Positions 1-8,807 of a stretch of DNA of 64,000 nucleotides are shown here, piece after piece. Numbering within the stretch: position 1 is the stretch's first letter; each line of letters begins with the position of its first letter. The stretch spans positions 310,001-374,000 of the forward strand of contig NZ_PVRV01000020.1 in NCBI RefSeq assembly GCF_003012345.1, given 5' to 3'. The notes under the pieces were generated by a model. It was not told the DNA's origin. It saw nothing but the letters and a program-made list of their open reading frames with translations, and searched no databases. The translations under genes and the position numbers were made by a program. This stretch comes from Phytohalomonas tamaricis (GTDB lineage Bacteria; Pseudomonadota; Gammaproteobacteria; Pseudomonadales; Halomonadaceae).

Positions 1-1
1 T

Positions 2-937
2 CGCACCGAAGCACACTGGCAATACTGGCTGGGACGCGCGCTTGAACAGCTTGGCGATGACACGACCGCGCGTAAGGCTTACGCCGCCGCGGCTAATGAG
101 CGCAGTTTCTTTGGCTTCGCCGCCGCCGATAAGCTTAAAGTGCCTTATGCGCTCAACCAGGAAGTGATCAGCGTTAATGATGCACAGCGAGAACACGTCG
201 CCGCGCTGCCGGTAATAAGCCGCATCAAGGCACTCTATCGCATAAATGAGCCAGGGCTGGCACGCAGCGAATGGTATGCTCTGGTAGGACGCAGCAGCGC
301 TGAGGACATTCCGGCTCTGGCTGCTTACGCCCTCTCTCAGCAGTGGTATGACTTGACGGTTTATGCCTCGATCAAGAGCAAGCGCTGGGACGCCTTGAGC
401 TGGCGGTTTCCCCACGCCTATGAACCACTTTTCGTTAAATGGGGCCAGGCGCGAGGAGTAGACCCCTACTTCCTGATGGGGATTGCTCGTCGTGAAAGCG
501 CGTTTAACACCCAAGCGGTTTCACCGGTGGGCGCACGCGGCTTAATGCAGCTGATGCCCGCTACCGCACGACATGTCAGTCAGAAGGAGTCCATACCTTA
601 TGACGGTGAAGGCAGCCTGGACAATGCCGAGATAAATATTCGCCTGGGTAGCGCCTATATCAAGTCCATGCTTGATCGCTACCAGGGCAATCGCATCGCC
701 GCAGCCGCCGCTTATAATGCTGGCCCGGGGCGTGTCGATCGTTGGCTCGCCCAGAACGATCAGCCATTTGATCTGTTTGTCGAAAGCATTCCCTATCGCG
801 AGACACGAGAATATGTTCAGGCGGTGCTGTCGTATCGTGCCATTTTTGACAGCCTATCACGAGGAGAAACGCAGGCAGTGGCGATGCTAAATGATAGCGA
901 GCGAGATCGCGCTTACAACAGCTCACTCAAGAACTAA
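2..937 (+). CDS. slt: Soluble lytic murein transglycosylase, C-terminal part (5' end outside window)
   Basis: The reading frame is open from base 2, so only the C-terminal ~311 residues of an Slt70-type enzyme are present. These periplasmic enzymes cleave peptidoglycan glycan strands with formation of 1,6-anhydro-muramyl ends. Seen: a helical-repeat segment (RALEQLGDDTTARKAY, ERSFFGF) followed by the SLT catalytic domain. The catalytic Glu lies in RRESAF (codon 494-496), followed by GLMQLMPATA and the late motif AAYNAGPGRV. A start placed at 140 would cut into the repeat domain, so the gene is simply truncated by the window edge. A perfect hairpin follows at 964-995. Family assignment is firm. 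Confidence 0.93.
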   Translation, partial: RTEAHWQYWLGRALEQLGDDTTARKAYAAAANERSFFGFAAADKLKVPYALNQEVISVNDAQREHVAALPVISRIKALYRINEPGLARSEWYALVGRSSAEDIPALAAYALSQQWYDLTVYASIKSKRWDALSWRFPHAYEPLFVKWGQARGVDPYFLMGIARRESAFNTQAVSPVGARGLMQLMPATARHVSQKESIPYDGEGSLDNAEINIRLGSAYIKSMLDRYQGNRIAAAAAYNAGPGRVDRWLAQNDQPFDLFVESIPYRETREYVQAVLSYRAIFDSLSRGETQAVAMLNDSERDRAYNSSLKN

Positions 938-963
938 CGATTGAAGTAGCTGACCGCACTAAT

Positions 964-995
964 ATAAAGGGCGCGCTTACAGGCGCGCCCTTTAT
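964..995. terminator. Bidirectional rho-independent terminator between slt and exoD-like gene
   Basis: A 13-bp perfect stem (964-976 pairs with 983-995) closes a 6-nt loop. The arms begin with A/T runs on both sides (ataaagg...cctttat), so it can act in both directions between the convergent slt and ExoD-family genes. Confidence 0.85.
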
Positions 996-1028
996 ACGAT
1001 GCCTTTTGGCAATGACATCATCACTGCG

Positions 1029-1613
1029 CTATATCACCCCGAAAAGGACGCCGCCAAAACCGAACAAGGCGACACAAAAACCAATGACGATTAGCAGACC
1101 GTCTTCGGCTGTCAGCCCCAAGCCCAGCAGAACCAGCGTCGAGGCCGGAATCGCGCCGGCAAAAGGGACTAGCTCCAGTGGAATCATCGACAAGCCCAGC
1201 AGGACAGCGATAAACGCAATCACTTTTTTAGCCGCTTCATGCGTAAGCCCCTTGAAACGAGGCTTCAGTAATTTATCCACCCATTTCGTAACTCGCTTAG
1301 CCTTACCCGTAAAACGTTTCAGCTTGTCACGGCTGAAGGAAACGTTACTGAGTTTTGAAGGCAACCATGGCGACTTGCGCCCGAAGATAAGTTGCACGGC
1401 AATCAACGCGATCAATATACCGCACGTGCTAGGCACACCAGGAATGGCACCAATAGGCGGTATAGCTGCAATTAATCCGGGGATAATCAAGAGCGGCCCA
1501 AAACCTCGGGCTTCAAAAATATCGATAACCTCACCGAGGGTCACCTTCTTTCCTTCGACACTATCTTCAAGCTGGTCAAGAAGGCTAGTCAGATTGGCAC
1601 GCTCTCTACTCAC
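1029..1613 (-). CDS. ExoD-family exopolysaccharide synthesis membrane protein
   Basis: A 194-residue protein of the ExoD family (named for a rhizobial gene affecting exopolysaccharide and alkali tolerance; biochemical role unknown). Seen: a cytoplasmic N-terminal ~35 residues with TLGEVIDIFEARGFGPLL, the family's most conserved stretch, then hydrophobic segments rich in Gly/Pro (IPGLIAAIPPIGAIPGVPS) and a C-terminal pair of membrane segments. The start is GTG at 1611-1613, preceded by AGGGA at suitable spacing. It is convergent with slt and lies 38 bp downstream of the CDF transporter gene, so the two may be co-transcribed. Confidence 0.85.
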   Translation of the reverse strand: MSRERANLTSLLDQLEDSVEGKKVTLGEVIDIFEARGFGPLLIIPGLIAAIPPIGAIPGVPSTCGILIALIAVQLIFGRKSPWLPSKLSNVSFSRDKLKRFTGKAKRVTKWVDKLLKPRFKGLTHEAAKKVIAFIAVLLGLSMIPLELVPFAGAIPASTLVLLGLGLTAEDGLLIVIGFCVALFGFGGVLFGVI

Positions 1614-1651
1614 AATTTATCCCTGATTAGTGTAGTTTTGTTGTCAATACG

Positions 1652-2599
1652 CTAGCGGCTATCTGCGCTCGGTTCCATACCAGTAGTATCAACACCTGCC
1701 CGTGATTCTGCTTCGACAAATATACGTTTCACATCAGGATAGGCCTGTTTGATGGCTCGATCGAGTTCAACAATCGAGTGCTCGATACGCTCGGCAGTAG
1801 TACTGCGGGCAAAACGGACACTTAGATTTACAAGAATGAAGTTGGGCCCCATGTGCATGGTCAACACTTCATTGACCTTCTCGACACCCTCGGCCTTGCC
1901 AGCAGAAGTACGGATACCTTCAACAACACGCTGGTTAGCACTTTCACCAATCAAAAGCCCTTTGGTTTCAATCGCCAGCCAGATGGCTGTTCCGCCGAGG
2001 ATCAAGCCAATCACTACCGAAGCAAGGCCATCGAATAACGGATTACCTGTCCACTGGCTGAGAAAAACGCCCAGCAAGGCCACTAACAAGCCCAACAATG
2101 CTGCCGAGTCCTCAAACACTACGACAAACATGGAAGGATCTTTGGCACGATGAACCGCTTCGACATAACCCCATTTTCCCTTTGTCTTGCGAAACTGATT
2201 CAAGGCAAAGGCCCAGGAAGCCCCTTCGAACAGAATACCCAGTCCCAGAACAATGTAATTCACCAGGGGTGACGTTATCGGTTCGGGGTCAAGAATGTGT
2301 ATCACACCTTCATAAAGTGACACCCCCGACCCAATGGCAAAGATCAACAGAGCCACCACGAAGCTCCAGAAGTAGACCTCCTTGCCATGGCCGAAAGGAA
2401 ACTGTGGACTGGCAGGGCGTTTAGCGCGATGCATGCCCAATAACAGCAGCACCTGATTACCGGTATCCACAACGGAGTGAATACCTTCGGAAAGCATCGC
2501 GGAACTGCCCGTCATACCTGCAGCTACAAACTTCGTAACAGCTACAAGCAGGTTTCCGCCCATTGCCGCGAAAATAACGCCCTTGGACTCCGAGGCCAT
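1652..2599 (-). CDS. Cation diffusion facilitator (CDF) family transporter
   Basis: A 315-residue inner-membrane exporter of divalent metals (Zn/Co/Mn/Fe class) driven by proton exchange. Seen: six predicted membrane segments, the TM2 metal-site motif EGIHSVVDTGNQ, the loop motif FGHGKEVYFW, and a C-terminal cytoplasmic dimerisation domain (roughly residues 205-300). The FGHGKE/YFWSF pattern resembles the YdfM/ZnT9-like branch rather than FieF. The start is ATG with AAGGAT upstream. Metal specificity cannot be read from the sequence. The acidic tail after ~295 has no recognisable motif. Confidence 0.88.
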   Translation of the reverse strand: MASESKGVIFAAMGGNLLVAVTKFVAAGMTGSSAMLSEGIHSVVDTGNQVLLLLGMHRAKRPASPQFPFGHGKEVYFWSFVVALLIFAIGSGVSLYEGVIHILDPEPITSPLVNYIVLGLGILFEGASWAFALNQFRKTKGKWGYVEAVHRAKDPSMFVVVFEDSAALLGLLVALLGVFLSQWTGNPLFDGLASVVIGLILGGTAIWLAIETKGLLIGESANQRVVEGIRTSAGKAEGVEKVNEVLTMHMGPNFILVNLSVRFARSTTAERIEHSIVELDRAIKQAYPDVKRIFVEAESRAGVDTTGMEPSADSR

Positions 2600-2667
2600 A
2601 AGATGTTCATCCTTGAAATTTTAAGTTTGGTTATATCCCTGAAGGCCAGCGTATCCATACGGTTCCT

Positions 2668-3081
2668 TCAGTCACGACGCGTATTCTTTAGCGATATCTG
2701 GTCATTCAATGTCCAGAAATCGTAGAGAATGCCTATTAAAAATAGACCACCTGTGAAGAGATAGATAACGCCTGTTATCCATTTCCCCATGTACATCCGA
2801 TGCACTCCGAACAAGCCCAGGAAGGTAAGCAGTATCCAGGACACTGAATAGTCTGTGCTGCCGGCACGAAAGCGCAAATCGGCCTCACGATCCATGGAAG
2901 GAATAAGGAACAGGTCAATCAACCAGCCGATACCAAACAAGCCAAAGGTGAAAAACCAGATGGTTCCAGTCACGGGCTTACCATAATAAAAGCGGTGTGC
3001 CCCGGTGAAACCGAGTATCCACAGAATATATCCCATCAGCTTGCTATGGGTGTCATTAGAGACACTGATACTATCGCTCAA
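2668..3081 (-). CDS. Protein with two TM2 domains
   Basis: A 137-residue membrane protein with two copies of the TM2 domain (pairs of membrane helices joined by a tight turn). The first, about residues 14-65, contains GFTGAHRFYYGKPVTG. The second, about 80-125, contains GLFGVHRMYMGKWITG. The repeated G-x-x-G-x-H-R-x-Y-x-G-K core suggests internal duplication. The likely start is TTG at 3079-3081, because AGGAG sits 8 nt upstream and the next in-frame ATG (residue 16) would remove the first helix. Function is unknown. Confidence 0.82.
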   Translation of the reverse strand: MSDSISVSNDTHSKLMGYILWILGFTGAHRFYYGKPVTGTIWFFTFGLFGIGWLIDLFLIPSMDREADLRFRAGSTDYSVSWILLTFLGLFGVHRMYMGKWITGVIYLFTGGLFLIGILYDFWTLNDQISLKNTRRD

Positions 3082-3181
3082 GAAAAGCTCTCCTAACCTC
3101 TAAACATACCGCTATGGGTGTTTTTACAAAGCGTAACCATAGCAACTGAAAGAATGATAATGGAGGCGGTCAACATAAAGC

Positions 3182-3658
3182 TCAAGCATGGTTGCGTTGC
3201 ATGCCCAGTAAACCATCAATCTCTTCGAAGTTCTTTGCGTGTCGAAACCCTACCCTTTCATAAAGACGTCGAGCAGGATTATCAGCAAAGACTTTCAGAT
3301 ACATCGTCTCGACACCTTGATTCTGTTGGAGATTAATCCAGTCTTGTAATACCTGCATGCCCAAGCCTTGTCCACGATAGCTCTCGACAAGATGGAATTC
3401 TCGCAAGTAAGCAACGCGAGGCTCATTTTCCCAAGCAATTACCCCTACCGCGGTTTCATCACGCTCAATAATAGCTGCCGTCAGCTTGACCCACTGGCGC
3501 ATAAATAACGTGGTATTGAAAACCATGCCGCGACGACGCCAATACGGTGACATCGTCTGACGAATTAATGTTCTAGCAAAAACAACATCATTCTCTTGCG
3601 TTGCCCACCGCCAATCTTTCGGCAGAATTATGTCATCCATAACACGCTCTATATTCAT
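3182..3658 (-). CDS. GNAT family N-acetyltransferase
   Basis: A 158-residue acetyltransferase fold. The acetyl-CoA loop is seen as ESYRGQGLGMQVLQ (Q/R-x-x-G-x-G/A), followed by the typical C-terminal NPARRLYERVGF motif. GAGAAG upstream supports the start at 3658; a later ATG at 3637 is possible. Substrate is unknown. It is transcribed alone on the minus strand and faces away from the long intergenic region upstream of the cold-shock gene. Confidence 0.85.
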   Translation of the reverse strand: MNIERVMDDIILPKDWRWATQENDVVFARTLIRQTMSPYWRRRGMVFNTTLFMRQWVKLTAAIIERDETAVGVIAWENEPRVAYLREFHLVESYRGQGLGMQVLQDWINLQQNQGVETMYLKVFADNPARRLYERVGFRHAKNFEEIDGLLGMQRNHA

Positions 3659-4180
3659 AGGCTTCTCAACAATACTGCCGCTTTTGATTGTTCACTTTTC
3701 ATTAAGCGCAACGAACAAGCGCGCTCATTGATGAATTTTTATTTAAAATACAGAAGGATTACTCTCTCCGGTATTGATCGCTCCGCGATGATGGGCTTTT
3801 CCAGACGCGTTATTTTTTAATTGGCATCAATAAATATTCAACTTTAGTCTATAAAACTGCATGGTTTGTCAGTATATTGATAACGCTTTGTCCATAGATA
3901 AAACCAAATATGTGCAGTATCGGCTTTTACCACATCAACATTCTAGACCTGCACTGCTTTTCGCTCTATGTTTGCTCTTGCCAGCATAGTACGTACACGC
4001 ATGGGCGTCATAAATCACGTCGGACGACCCAAACTACGTGGCGAATGCTGCACGCGTAGGTTTGCAGGTAGAATGTCGTAAGTAGCGGTCGAATTTTCGA
4101 TTTCCGAGCGTCATTCCCCAGTAAGCCCAACGCATTATCGGGCCTACGGCTCATCATTATTAGTTTGCAAGGAAATCGAC
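3659..4180. other. 522-bp intergenic region, cold-shock gene leader
   Basis: No convincing gene on either strand. The 5' half is AT-rich and holds the promoter side of the GNAT gene. The stretch from about 3950 to 4180 is more GC-rich, with several short imperfect inverted repeats, and probably carries the promoter and a long structured 5' UTR for the downstream cold-shock gene, as is known for cspA. No exact promoter could be fixed. Confidence 0.45.
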
Positions 4181-4387
4181 ATGGCAACTGGTACTGTCAA
4201 GTGGTTCAACGACACTAAAGGCTACGGCTTCATCTCTCCTGATGATGGTGGCGATGACCTCTTCGCACATTTCTCCGAAATTCAGGCTGATGGCTTCAAG
4301 TCACTTCAGGACGGTCAGAAAGTGTCCTTTGAAGTAACTCAAGGCAAGAAAGGTCTTCAGGCCGCAAATATCAAACTCGTCAACTAA
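4181..4387 (+). CDS. Cold-shock domain protein (CspA family)
   Basis: A 68-residue single OB-fold nucleic-acid-binding protein that melts RNA secondary structure. Both RNA-binding motifs are present: RNP1-like KGYGFI (residues 13-18) and RNP2-like DLFAHF (about 27-32). Length and composition are standard for CspA/CspD-size proteins. AAGGAAA lies just upstream of the ATG and a strong terminator at 4410-4435 makes it monocistronic. Which csp paralogue it is cannot be decided. Confidence 0.95.
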   Translation: MATGTVKWFNDTKGYGFISPDDGGDDLFAHFSEIQADGFKSLQDGQKVSFEVTQGKKGLQAANIKLVN

Positions 4388-4409
4388 TTCCAGAATGCGT
4401 TGATGACGT

Positions 4410-4435
4410 AAAAGCCCGCCTTGGAGCGGGCTTTT
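4410..4435 (+). terminator. Rho-independent terminator of the cold-shock gene
   Basis: Perfect 10-bp stem AAAAGCCCGC/GCGGGCTTTT with a 6-nt loop, 23 nt after the csp stop codon, ending in a T run. Confidence 0.92.
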
Positions 4436-4491
4436 CTATGACTATTATCTTAATAACTTATTTAGTTTTTACTCATATTTTAGATATACAA

Positions 4492-4521
4492 AAGCCCCTT
4501 ATAATTAATTATAAGAGGCTT
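4492..4521 (-). terminator. Rho-independent terminator of the small lipoprotein gene
   Basis: A long near-perfect dyad (4492-4506 against 4507-4521, one internal C.A mismatch). On the minus strand it ends in GGCTTTTG, just downstream of the lipoprotein stop codon at 4545. Confidence 0.75.
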
Positions 4522-4544
4522 GAATTGATTGTATAGCCTTGTAC

Positions 4545-5027
4545 TTATTGCTGGCTGTCGCTCTTGCCACCCGTATTATTGGCAGGATTATTCATCTGTT
4601 CGGCGTGTTCAGCCCGGCTCATAGTATTGGAAGTGCCATTATTGGCACGTACATCATCTTCGGGCACCGATTGAGCCTCGCCTTCACTTACACTACCGCC
4701 TGCTGTCGCACTTGTCGTTGAACTCCCCGTCGAACCTTGAGAATTCTCTTCCATAGTGCCTGCCTGGGGATCAGCAGTACTTGCCCCCGCCGGTGATGTA
4801 GAGTCAGTGGTACCCGCACCAGCATTATTCATGTTTTGCGCGTTTTGATGGGCCTGCTTTGCCTGTTCAGCTGCGCCGTCAACTGTAGATTGCTCAGATT
4901 CCTGCTGCGTTGCACTTCCTGACGGTGCCTGCTCCTGCATATCGTCGGCATCATCGCCCCCGCAAGCGGACAATCCCAAACTCATCGCAACCATCAAACC
5001 AGAAATTGTCAGAATTTTTTTACTCAT
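4545..5027 (-). CDS. Low-complexity putative lipoprotein
   Basis: A 160-residue protein with a lipoprotein signal peptide: MSKK, a hydrophobic core, then the lipobox LSAC with Cys22 as the acylated residue. The mature part is almost entirely Ser, Thr, Gly, Ala, Asn, Gln, Asp and Glu with no hydrophobic core, so it is probably intrinsically disordered. No family was recognised. GGAGG upstream of the ATG supports the start, and a terminator follows at 4492-4521. Gly at +2 after the Cys predicts outer-membrane sorting. Function is not inferable. Confidence 0.8.
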   Translation of the reverse strand: MSKKILTISGLMVAMSLGLSACGGDDADDMQEQAPSGSATQQESEQSTVDGAAEQAKQAHQNAQNMNNAGAGTTDSTSPAGASTADPQAGTMEENSQGSTGSSTTSATAGGSVSEGEAQSVPEDDVRANNGTSNTMSRAEHAEQMNNPANNTGGKSDSQQ

Positions 5028-5196
5028 TCGCCACCTCCATGCTTAATGAGCTATCTGTACGAATCACTCTTTTCCTTAAATGCTAAATAACCGTAATGAT
5101 TTAGCTCTCGCATGACTGTTAAACAATAATTGCCTCTATAAGCACACTAGCCAATGAAAGGTGATTAAGCGAATAAAGAAAGCCAGCGCTCAACAG

Positions 5197-5634
5197 TTAT
5201 TGCCCAATATCTTCATACCATAGTTCAGGCTTTTCCTGGATGAACCGCGCCATAAGCTCCGTACACTCGGCACTGTGTATTACTTCCACCTCTACGCCCT
5301 TGCTGCGAAGGTGATCTTCGGCGCCCATGAAATTCTGGTTTTCACCTACCACTATTTTTTTGAAGCCATATAGCTCTATCGCTCCGGAGCACATCGGGCA
5401 GGGTGACAGCGTGGTATACAACACGCTCTCACGATAAACACTTGCGGCTAGACGGCCTGCATTTTCCAAGGCGTCAATCTCACCATGGAGAGTTGCACTG
5501 CCTTTTTGAACGCGGCGGTTATGCCCACGCCCGATAATCGAACCCTCATGGACGATGACCGAACCGATCGGGATGCCCCCTTCATCGAAGCTTTTCTGTG
5601 CTTGTTCAAAAGCTGCACGCATAAAATCATCCAT
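5197..5634 (-). CDS. Cytosine deaminase, yeast Fcy1 type
   Basis: A 145-residue zinc-dependent deaminase of the cytidine-deaminase superfamily. Zinc and catalytic motifs are visible: HGE (His ligand and proton-shuttle Glu) and SPCPMC (two Cys ligands). The tail ending PELWYEDIGQ and the segment TTLSPCPMCSGAIELYG closely match fungal cytosine deaminase (Fcy1) rather than bacterial CodA or TadA, so deamination of free cytosine to uracil is the best prediction. AGGAG supports the ATG at 5634. It lies just downstream of the lipid kinase gene on the same strand (57 bp gap). Confidence 0.85.
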   Translation of the reverse strand: MDDFMRAAFEQAQKSFDEGGIPIGSVIVHEGSIIGRGHNRRVQKGSATLHGEIDALENAGRLAASVYRESVLYTTLSPCPMCSGAIELYGFKKIVVGENQNFMGAEDHLRSKGVEVEVIHSAECTELMARFIQEKPELWYEDIGQ

Positions 5635-5691
5635 GTCCTACTCCTGCTCGCTTATAAACCCAAAAAGAATGTATCGGATTAAATGTAATCC

Positions 5692-6585
5692 CTAGCTCAA
5701 CAAGTCGCACGGCGACGGCAGCACAAGTGAAATTGCCCCAGGGATACATTCGATATGAATATGCTCGAATTCATGTTCTTCGCCGTCCAGATTAATCGGC
5801 AAAGGCTTATCGCTTTCAAAGTTGACCCAAGGCACCTGAAAATACCGTACGAAGCGGCCCTGCCCCTCCAACCGATCCAGCTCTCTGACGGCCTGTCCGA
5901 TGTCAGCAAGACTAAACGCCTCGACTACCATGACATCAAGCAGACCATCATTGATCTTGGCATGAGGCGTCAACTCCTGCCCGCCACCGGCCTGACGACC
6001 ATTGCCTATCGCCAAGACGATCAGAGAGCATGACTGCTTGATATCGGTTAGCTCTAAACGTCCCGAAAACGGTTGGAAGCGCCAGGCATGCATGGCACCC
6101 ACTAATGAGTAAGCGCCACCTCCTAGCAACTTCTTAAGGCCAGAGGGGGTCGAGGCGGTTACTTTGGCACCGAATCCTCCTGAGGCCATATTGAGAAATG
6201 CGATGCCATTCAGGCAGCCCACATCGACACAATGCGCCTCGCCACTTATCGCCAGTTGCAATGCTTCACCCGGGTCGAGCGGGATCCCCGCGCTTCTAGC
6301 GAAATCGTTGGCCGTACCAAGGGGGATGATGCCTAATGTAGGACGGCGCTCAGGATCAAGCTTCAGCAGTCCATTAACAGCCTCATGTACGGTACCGTCT
6401 CCCCCGCCAACAACAATACGCTCGATACCGCTACCGTGCGTTTCTTCAATGAAACGAATCACGTCCCCGTCTTCCCAAGTAACCCTTACCTCAAGGTCTA
6501 CGTCACCGTGACGAATACATTTTACCGCTTCACGGACTTCAGGTTCTCCAGCGGATTTACCGTTGAGAATAAGACGTATGGTCAC
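5692..6585 (-). CDS. yegS: YegS-like lipid kinase (diacylglycerol kinase catalytic domain)
   Basis: A 297-residue protein of the DAGK/YegS family, which phosphorylates lipids such as phosphatidylglycerol or diacylglycerol at the membrane. Seen: the nucleotide-binding motif VVGGGDGTVHEAVNGL (about residues 57-72), IPLGTANDFARS, and the C-terminal DGLLDVMVV segment. Length matches E. coli YegS (299). The start is GTG at 6583-6585 with GAGGA upstream. Lipid substrate is not determined by sequence. Confidence 0.88.
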   Translation of the reverse strand: MTIRLILNGKSAGEPEVREAVKCIRHGDVDLEVRVTWEDGDVIRFIEETHGSGIERIVVGGGDGTVHEAVNGLLKLDPERRPTLGIIPLGTANDFARSAGIPLDPGEALQLAISGEAHCVDVGCLNGIAFLNMASGGFGAKVTASTPSGLKKLLGGGAYSLVGAMHAWRFQPFSGRLELTDIKQSCSLIVLAIGNGRQAGGGQELTPHAKINDGLLDVMVVEAFSLADIGQAVRELDRLEGQGRFVRYFQVPWVNFESDKPLPINLDGEEHEFEHIHIECIPGAISLVLPSPCDLLS

Positions 6586-6699
6586 GCGCCGCTTCCTCTT
6601 TGAAACATCATATGAAACAGGGAAACGAAAACGCGCTTCCAGTTTCCAAAAGTTTGCCTGTGTTAAGTGTAACGATACGTCATTGCCCGCTAAAAAACA

Positions 6700-7914
6700 T
6701 TACCGGTCAGGGCAATGGTGCTTGATCAATGCAGCCAAGGCACCGCCCGGAACGACATTAATACGATCAAGTTTCAACCAGGCCATTAAGGGGATCAACA
6801 GACGTGCCAGCACCTCTGTAAGCCTTGTATCATCAACTCCATTCTCGGCATGCAGCGAAATAACCCTTAGCGTACGTGCCTGACGATCTGCCTTGAGATC
6901 AACACGGCCAACCAAGTTTTCTCCAGATAAAACCGGCAGGACATAATAGCCATAGCGACGCTTGGCAGCCGGCACATAGAACTCCAGACGGTAGTGAAAG
7001 TTGAACAGGCGCTCATTGCGCTGACGCTGCCAGACCAGCGAGTCAAAGGGTGACAACAGAGCTTCTGCATCGATCGACTTAGGTGATCGTGCCTCAGCGG
7101 CTAAGTAGCCCGCACTCGACCAGCCTTCAATCTCAACAGGCGTAAGCGCCCCGTCTTCGATCAGCTCATGAAGGCATCGTTTGGCTTCACACGCCGAAAG
7201 ACGAAAATAGTCACGCAAATCGAGTTCGCTCGCGACACCTAACGCTTTACTGGCATGACGCATCAGTTCGCGTTGGGCCGTAGCCTCATCATGCGGTTTA
7301 GCCGCCAGTACATGCTGTGGCAAGACCCGCTCGGTAAGCTCATAGACCCGCTCGAATCCGCGCCGATACGCAGTCGTCACTCGTCCGGCCCAGAACAGAT
7401 ATTCCAGCGCCCGCTTACCGTCGCTCCATCCCCACCAACTGCCGCGCCCTGGCCCACCCGAGCTCAGCTCACGTGCCGACAATGGGCCTCGCCTTACAAG
7501 TTCATCAAATACTGACTCGATATAATCGCCTCTTTCCTCAGCGAAACGGGCCAGCCGGCTGTAAATACCCTCTCCGCGCGCCGCACGCTCCATCCGCCAG
7601 CGCAACAGGGGGAAGAACTCAACGGGAATAAGTGAGGCTTCATGCCCCCAGTATTCAAATAAACGGCGATTTTCGCCGTAAGCGAGATGATCGATAAGTT
7701 CGGTAGCATAAGGCCCTAACCGAGCCATCAACGGCAGATAATGCGAACGCACCAGCACGTTGACCGAGTCGATCTGCACCAGCTTGATATGAGCGAATGC
7801 CTGCTCAACCGCACGCTCATCGACGGCAGCCGGAGGCGGATTGGCGAATCCCTGCGCCGCCAGCGCAATACGCCGCGCCTCGGCCTGGGAAAGACTATGG
7901 GTAGGAAAAATCAT
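6700..7914 (-). CDS. ycaQ: YcaQ-like winged-helix DNA glycosylase
   Basis: A 404-residue protein of the HTH_42 family, whose characterised members (YcaQ/AlkX, AlkZ) excise alkylated bases and unhook interstrand crosslinks. Seen: the catalytic-site motif KLVQIDSVNV, in which Q-I-D matches the QxD signature of the YcaQ/AlkX branch (AlkZ has QxQ), followed by LVRSHYLPLMARLG and the EYWGHEASLIP motif. Length is normal for the family. It is separated from yegS by 114 bp and from mgtC by 17 bp, so mgtC-ycaQ may form one transcript. Confidence 0.88.
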   Translation of the reverse strand: MIFPTHSLSQAEARRIALAAQGFANPPPAAVDERAVEQAFAHIKLVQIDSVNVLVRSHYLPLMARLGPYATELIDHLAYGENRRLFEYWGHEASLIPVEFFPLLRWRMERAARGEGIYSRLARFAEERGDYIESVFDELVRRGPLSARELSSGGPGRGSWWGWSDGKRALEYLFWAGRVTTAYRRGFERVYELTERVLPQHVLAAKPHDEATAQRELMRHASKALGVASELDLRDYFRLSACEAKRCLHELIEDGALTPVEIEGWSSAGYLAAEARSPKSIDAEALLSPFDSLVWQRQRNERLFNFHYRLEFYVPAAKRRYGYYVLPVLSGENLVGRVDLKADRQARTLRVISLHAENGVDDTRLTEVLARLLIPLMAWLKLDRINVVPGGALAALIKHHCPDR

Positions 7915-7931
7915 GAATCAAGCGTAGCACC

Positions 7932-8639
7932 TCACCCCGAGACGGGCGCCAGGCGGAAGCCGGCCAAACCTTCCAGTGTTATCAGCCGTTTGCTTAGCCG
8001 CGTCAAATTGTCACGATGATACGTACGCAGCATCATTTGATATTCAAAGGTCTCGGAACTGTGGCTCATGTGATAGCTCATGCTCATGATCTTGAAGTCA
8101 TGCTCTGCCATCAATGTGCGCACAAAGGCTTCGTCCGGTACCTGCTGATTGGGGAAACGCAGCGTGTGCGTGGCAAATACCTGGCTATGCATATGCGCTT
8201 CGATCTGCCGAAACAGCGCCAGAGTTATCAAAGTGACGATCGTGCTCAACACCGCGGGAAACCAAAAGCCTACGCCGTAGAGGATGCCAATCGAGGCGGT
8301 CATCCAGATTGACGCAGCCGTAGTCAGCCCGCGTACCGACAACCCTTCCTTTAAGATAACCCCTGCACCTAAAAAGCCGATCCCGGTCATGATGCCCTGA
8401 GCCACACGCGTCGGGTCGGTCCTTATCGTCTCCACCGGGACATCATTACCCAGCCATTGCCATTGATACGTCATCACCAATGACAATAACGCTGAAGACA
8501 CACAAACCAACGCATGAGTACGAAAGCCAGCCGGCCGGCCATGGAAACTACGCTCCAACCCGATCAAGCTACCGGCCACCCATGCGGCCGCCAGATGAAT
8601 GACAATCATGACATTTTCGCTATCTAAAAGTGTATCCAT
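7932..8639 (-). CDS. MgtC/SapB family membrane protein
   Basis: A 235-residue protein with the MgtC membrane domain (four or five helices, residues ~1-140) carrying the signature GSLIGLERSFHGRPAGFRTHALVC and GIGFLGAGVILKEG. A soluble ACT-like C-terminal domain (about 150-235) follows. MgtC proteins act in adaptation to low magnesium and, in pathogens, on F-ATPase and phosphate balance; the biochemical role here is unknown. Divergent from bioB with 234 bp between the start codons. Confidence 0.88.
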   Translation of the reverse strand: MDTLLDSENVMIVIHLAAAWVAGSLIGLERSFHGRPAGFRTHALVCVSSALLSLVMTYQWQWLGNDVPVETIRTDPTRVAQGIMTGIGFLGAGVILKEGLSVRGLTTAASIWMTASIGILYGVGFWFPAVLSTIVTLITLALFRQIEAHMHSQVFATHTLRFPNQQVPDEAFVRTLMAEHDFKIMSMSYHMSHSSETFEYQMMLRTYHRDNLTRLSKRLITLEGLAGFRLAPVSG

Positions 8640-8774
8640 TCGGCGTCACTATCCTTGTTCAAATCGCAGTTATCTCGACCTAACGCAATGATCTTTCGTT
8701 TATTAGATTAGCGCGTTTCAATCGTGACTACAGATATGTCGGCCTGTGCCATTAGCGACCGGATCTCGTCATGG

Positions 8775-8807
8775 CTGTAAACCTAATTGTTAAAAATTGG
8801 TTGACAG
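8775..8807 (+). promoter_or_regulatory. BirA (biotin repressor) operator of the bio operon
   Basis: An inverted repeat CTGTAAACC - 15 nt - GGTTGACAG matches the known BirA box TTGTAAACC-N14/15-GGTTTACAA in 8/9 and 7/9 positions with the correct spacing. The right half-site contains the TTGACA -35 element at 8801-8806, so bound BirA-biotinyl-AMP would block RNA polymerase. This is the expected feedback control of biotin synthesis. Confidence 0.92.
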
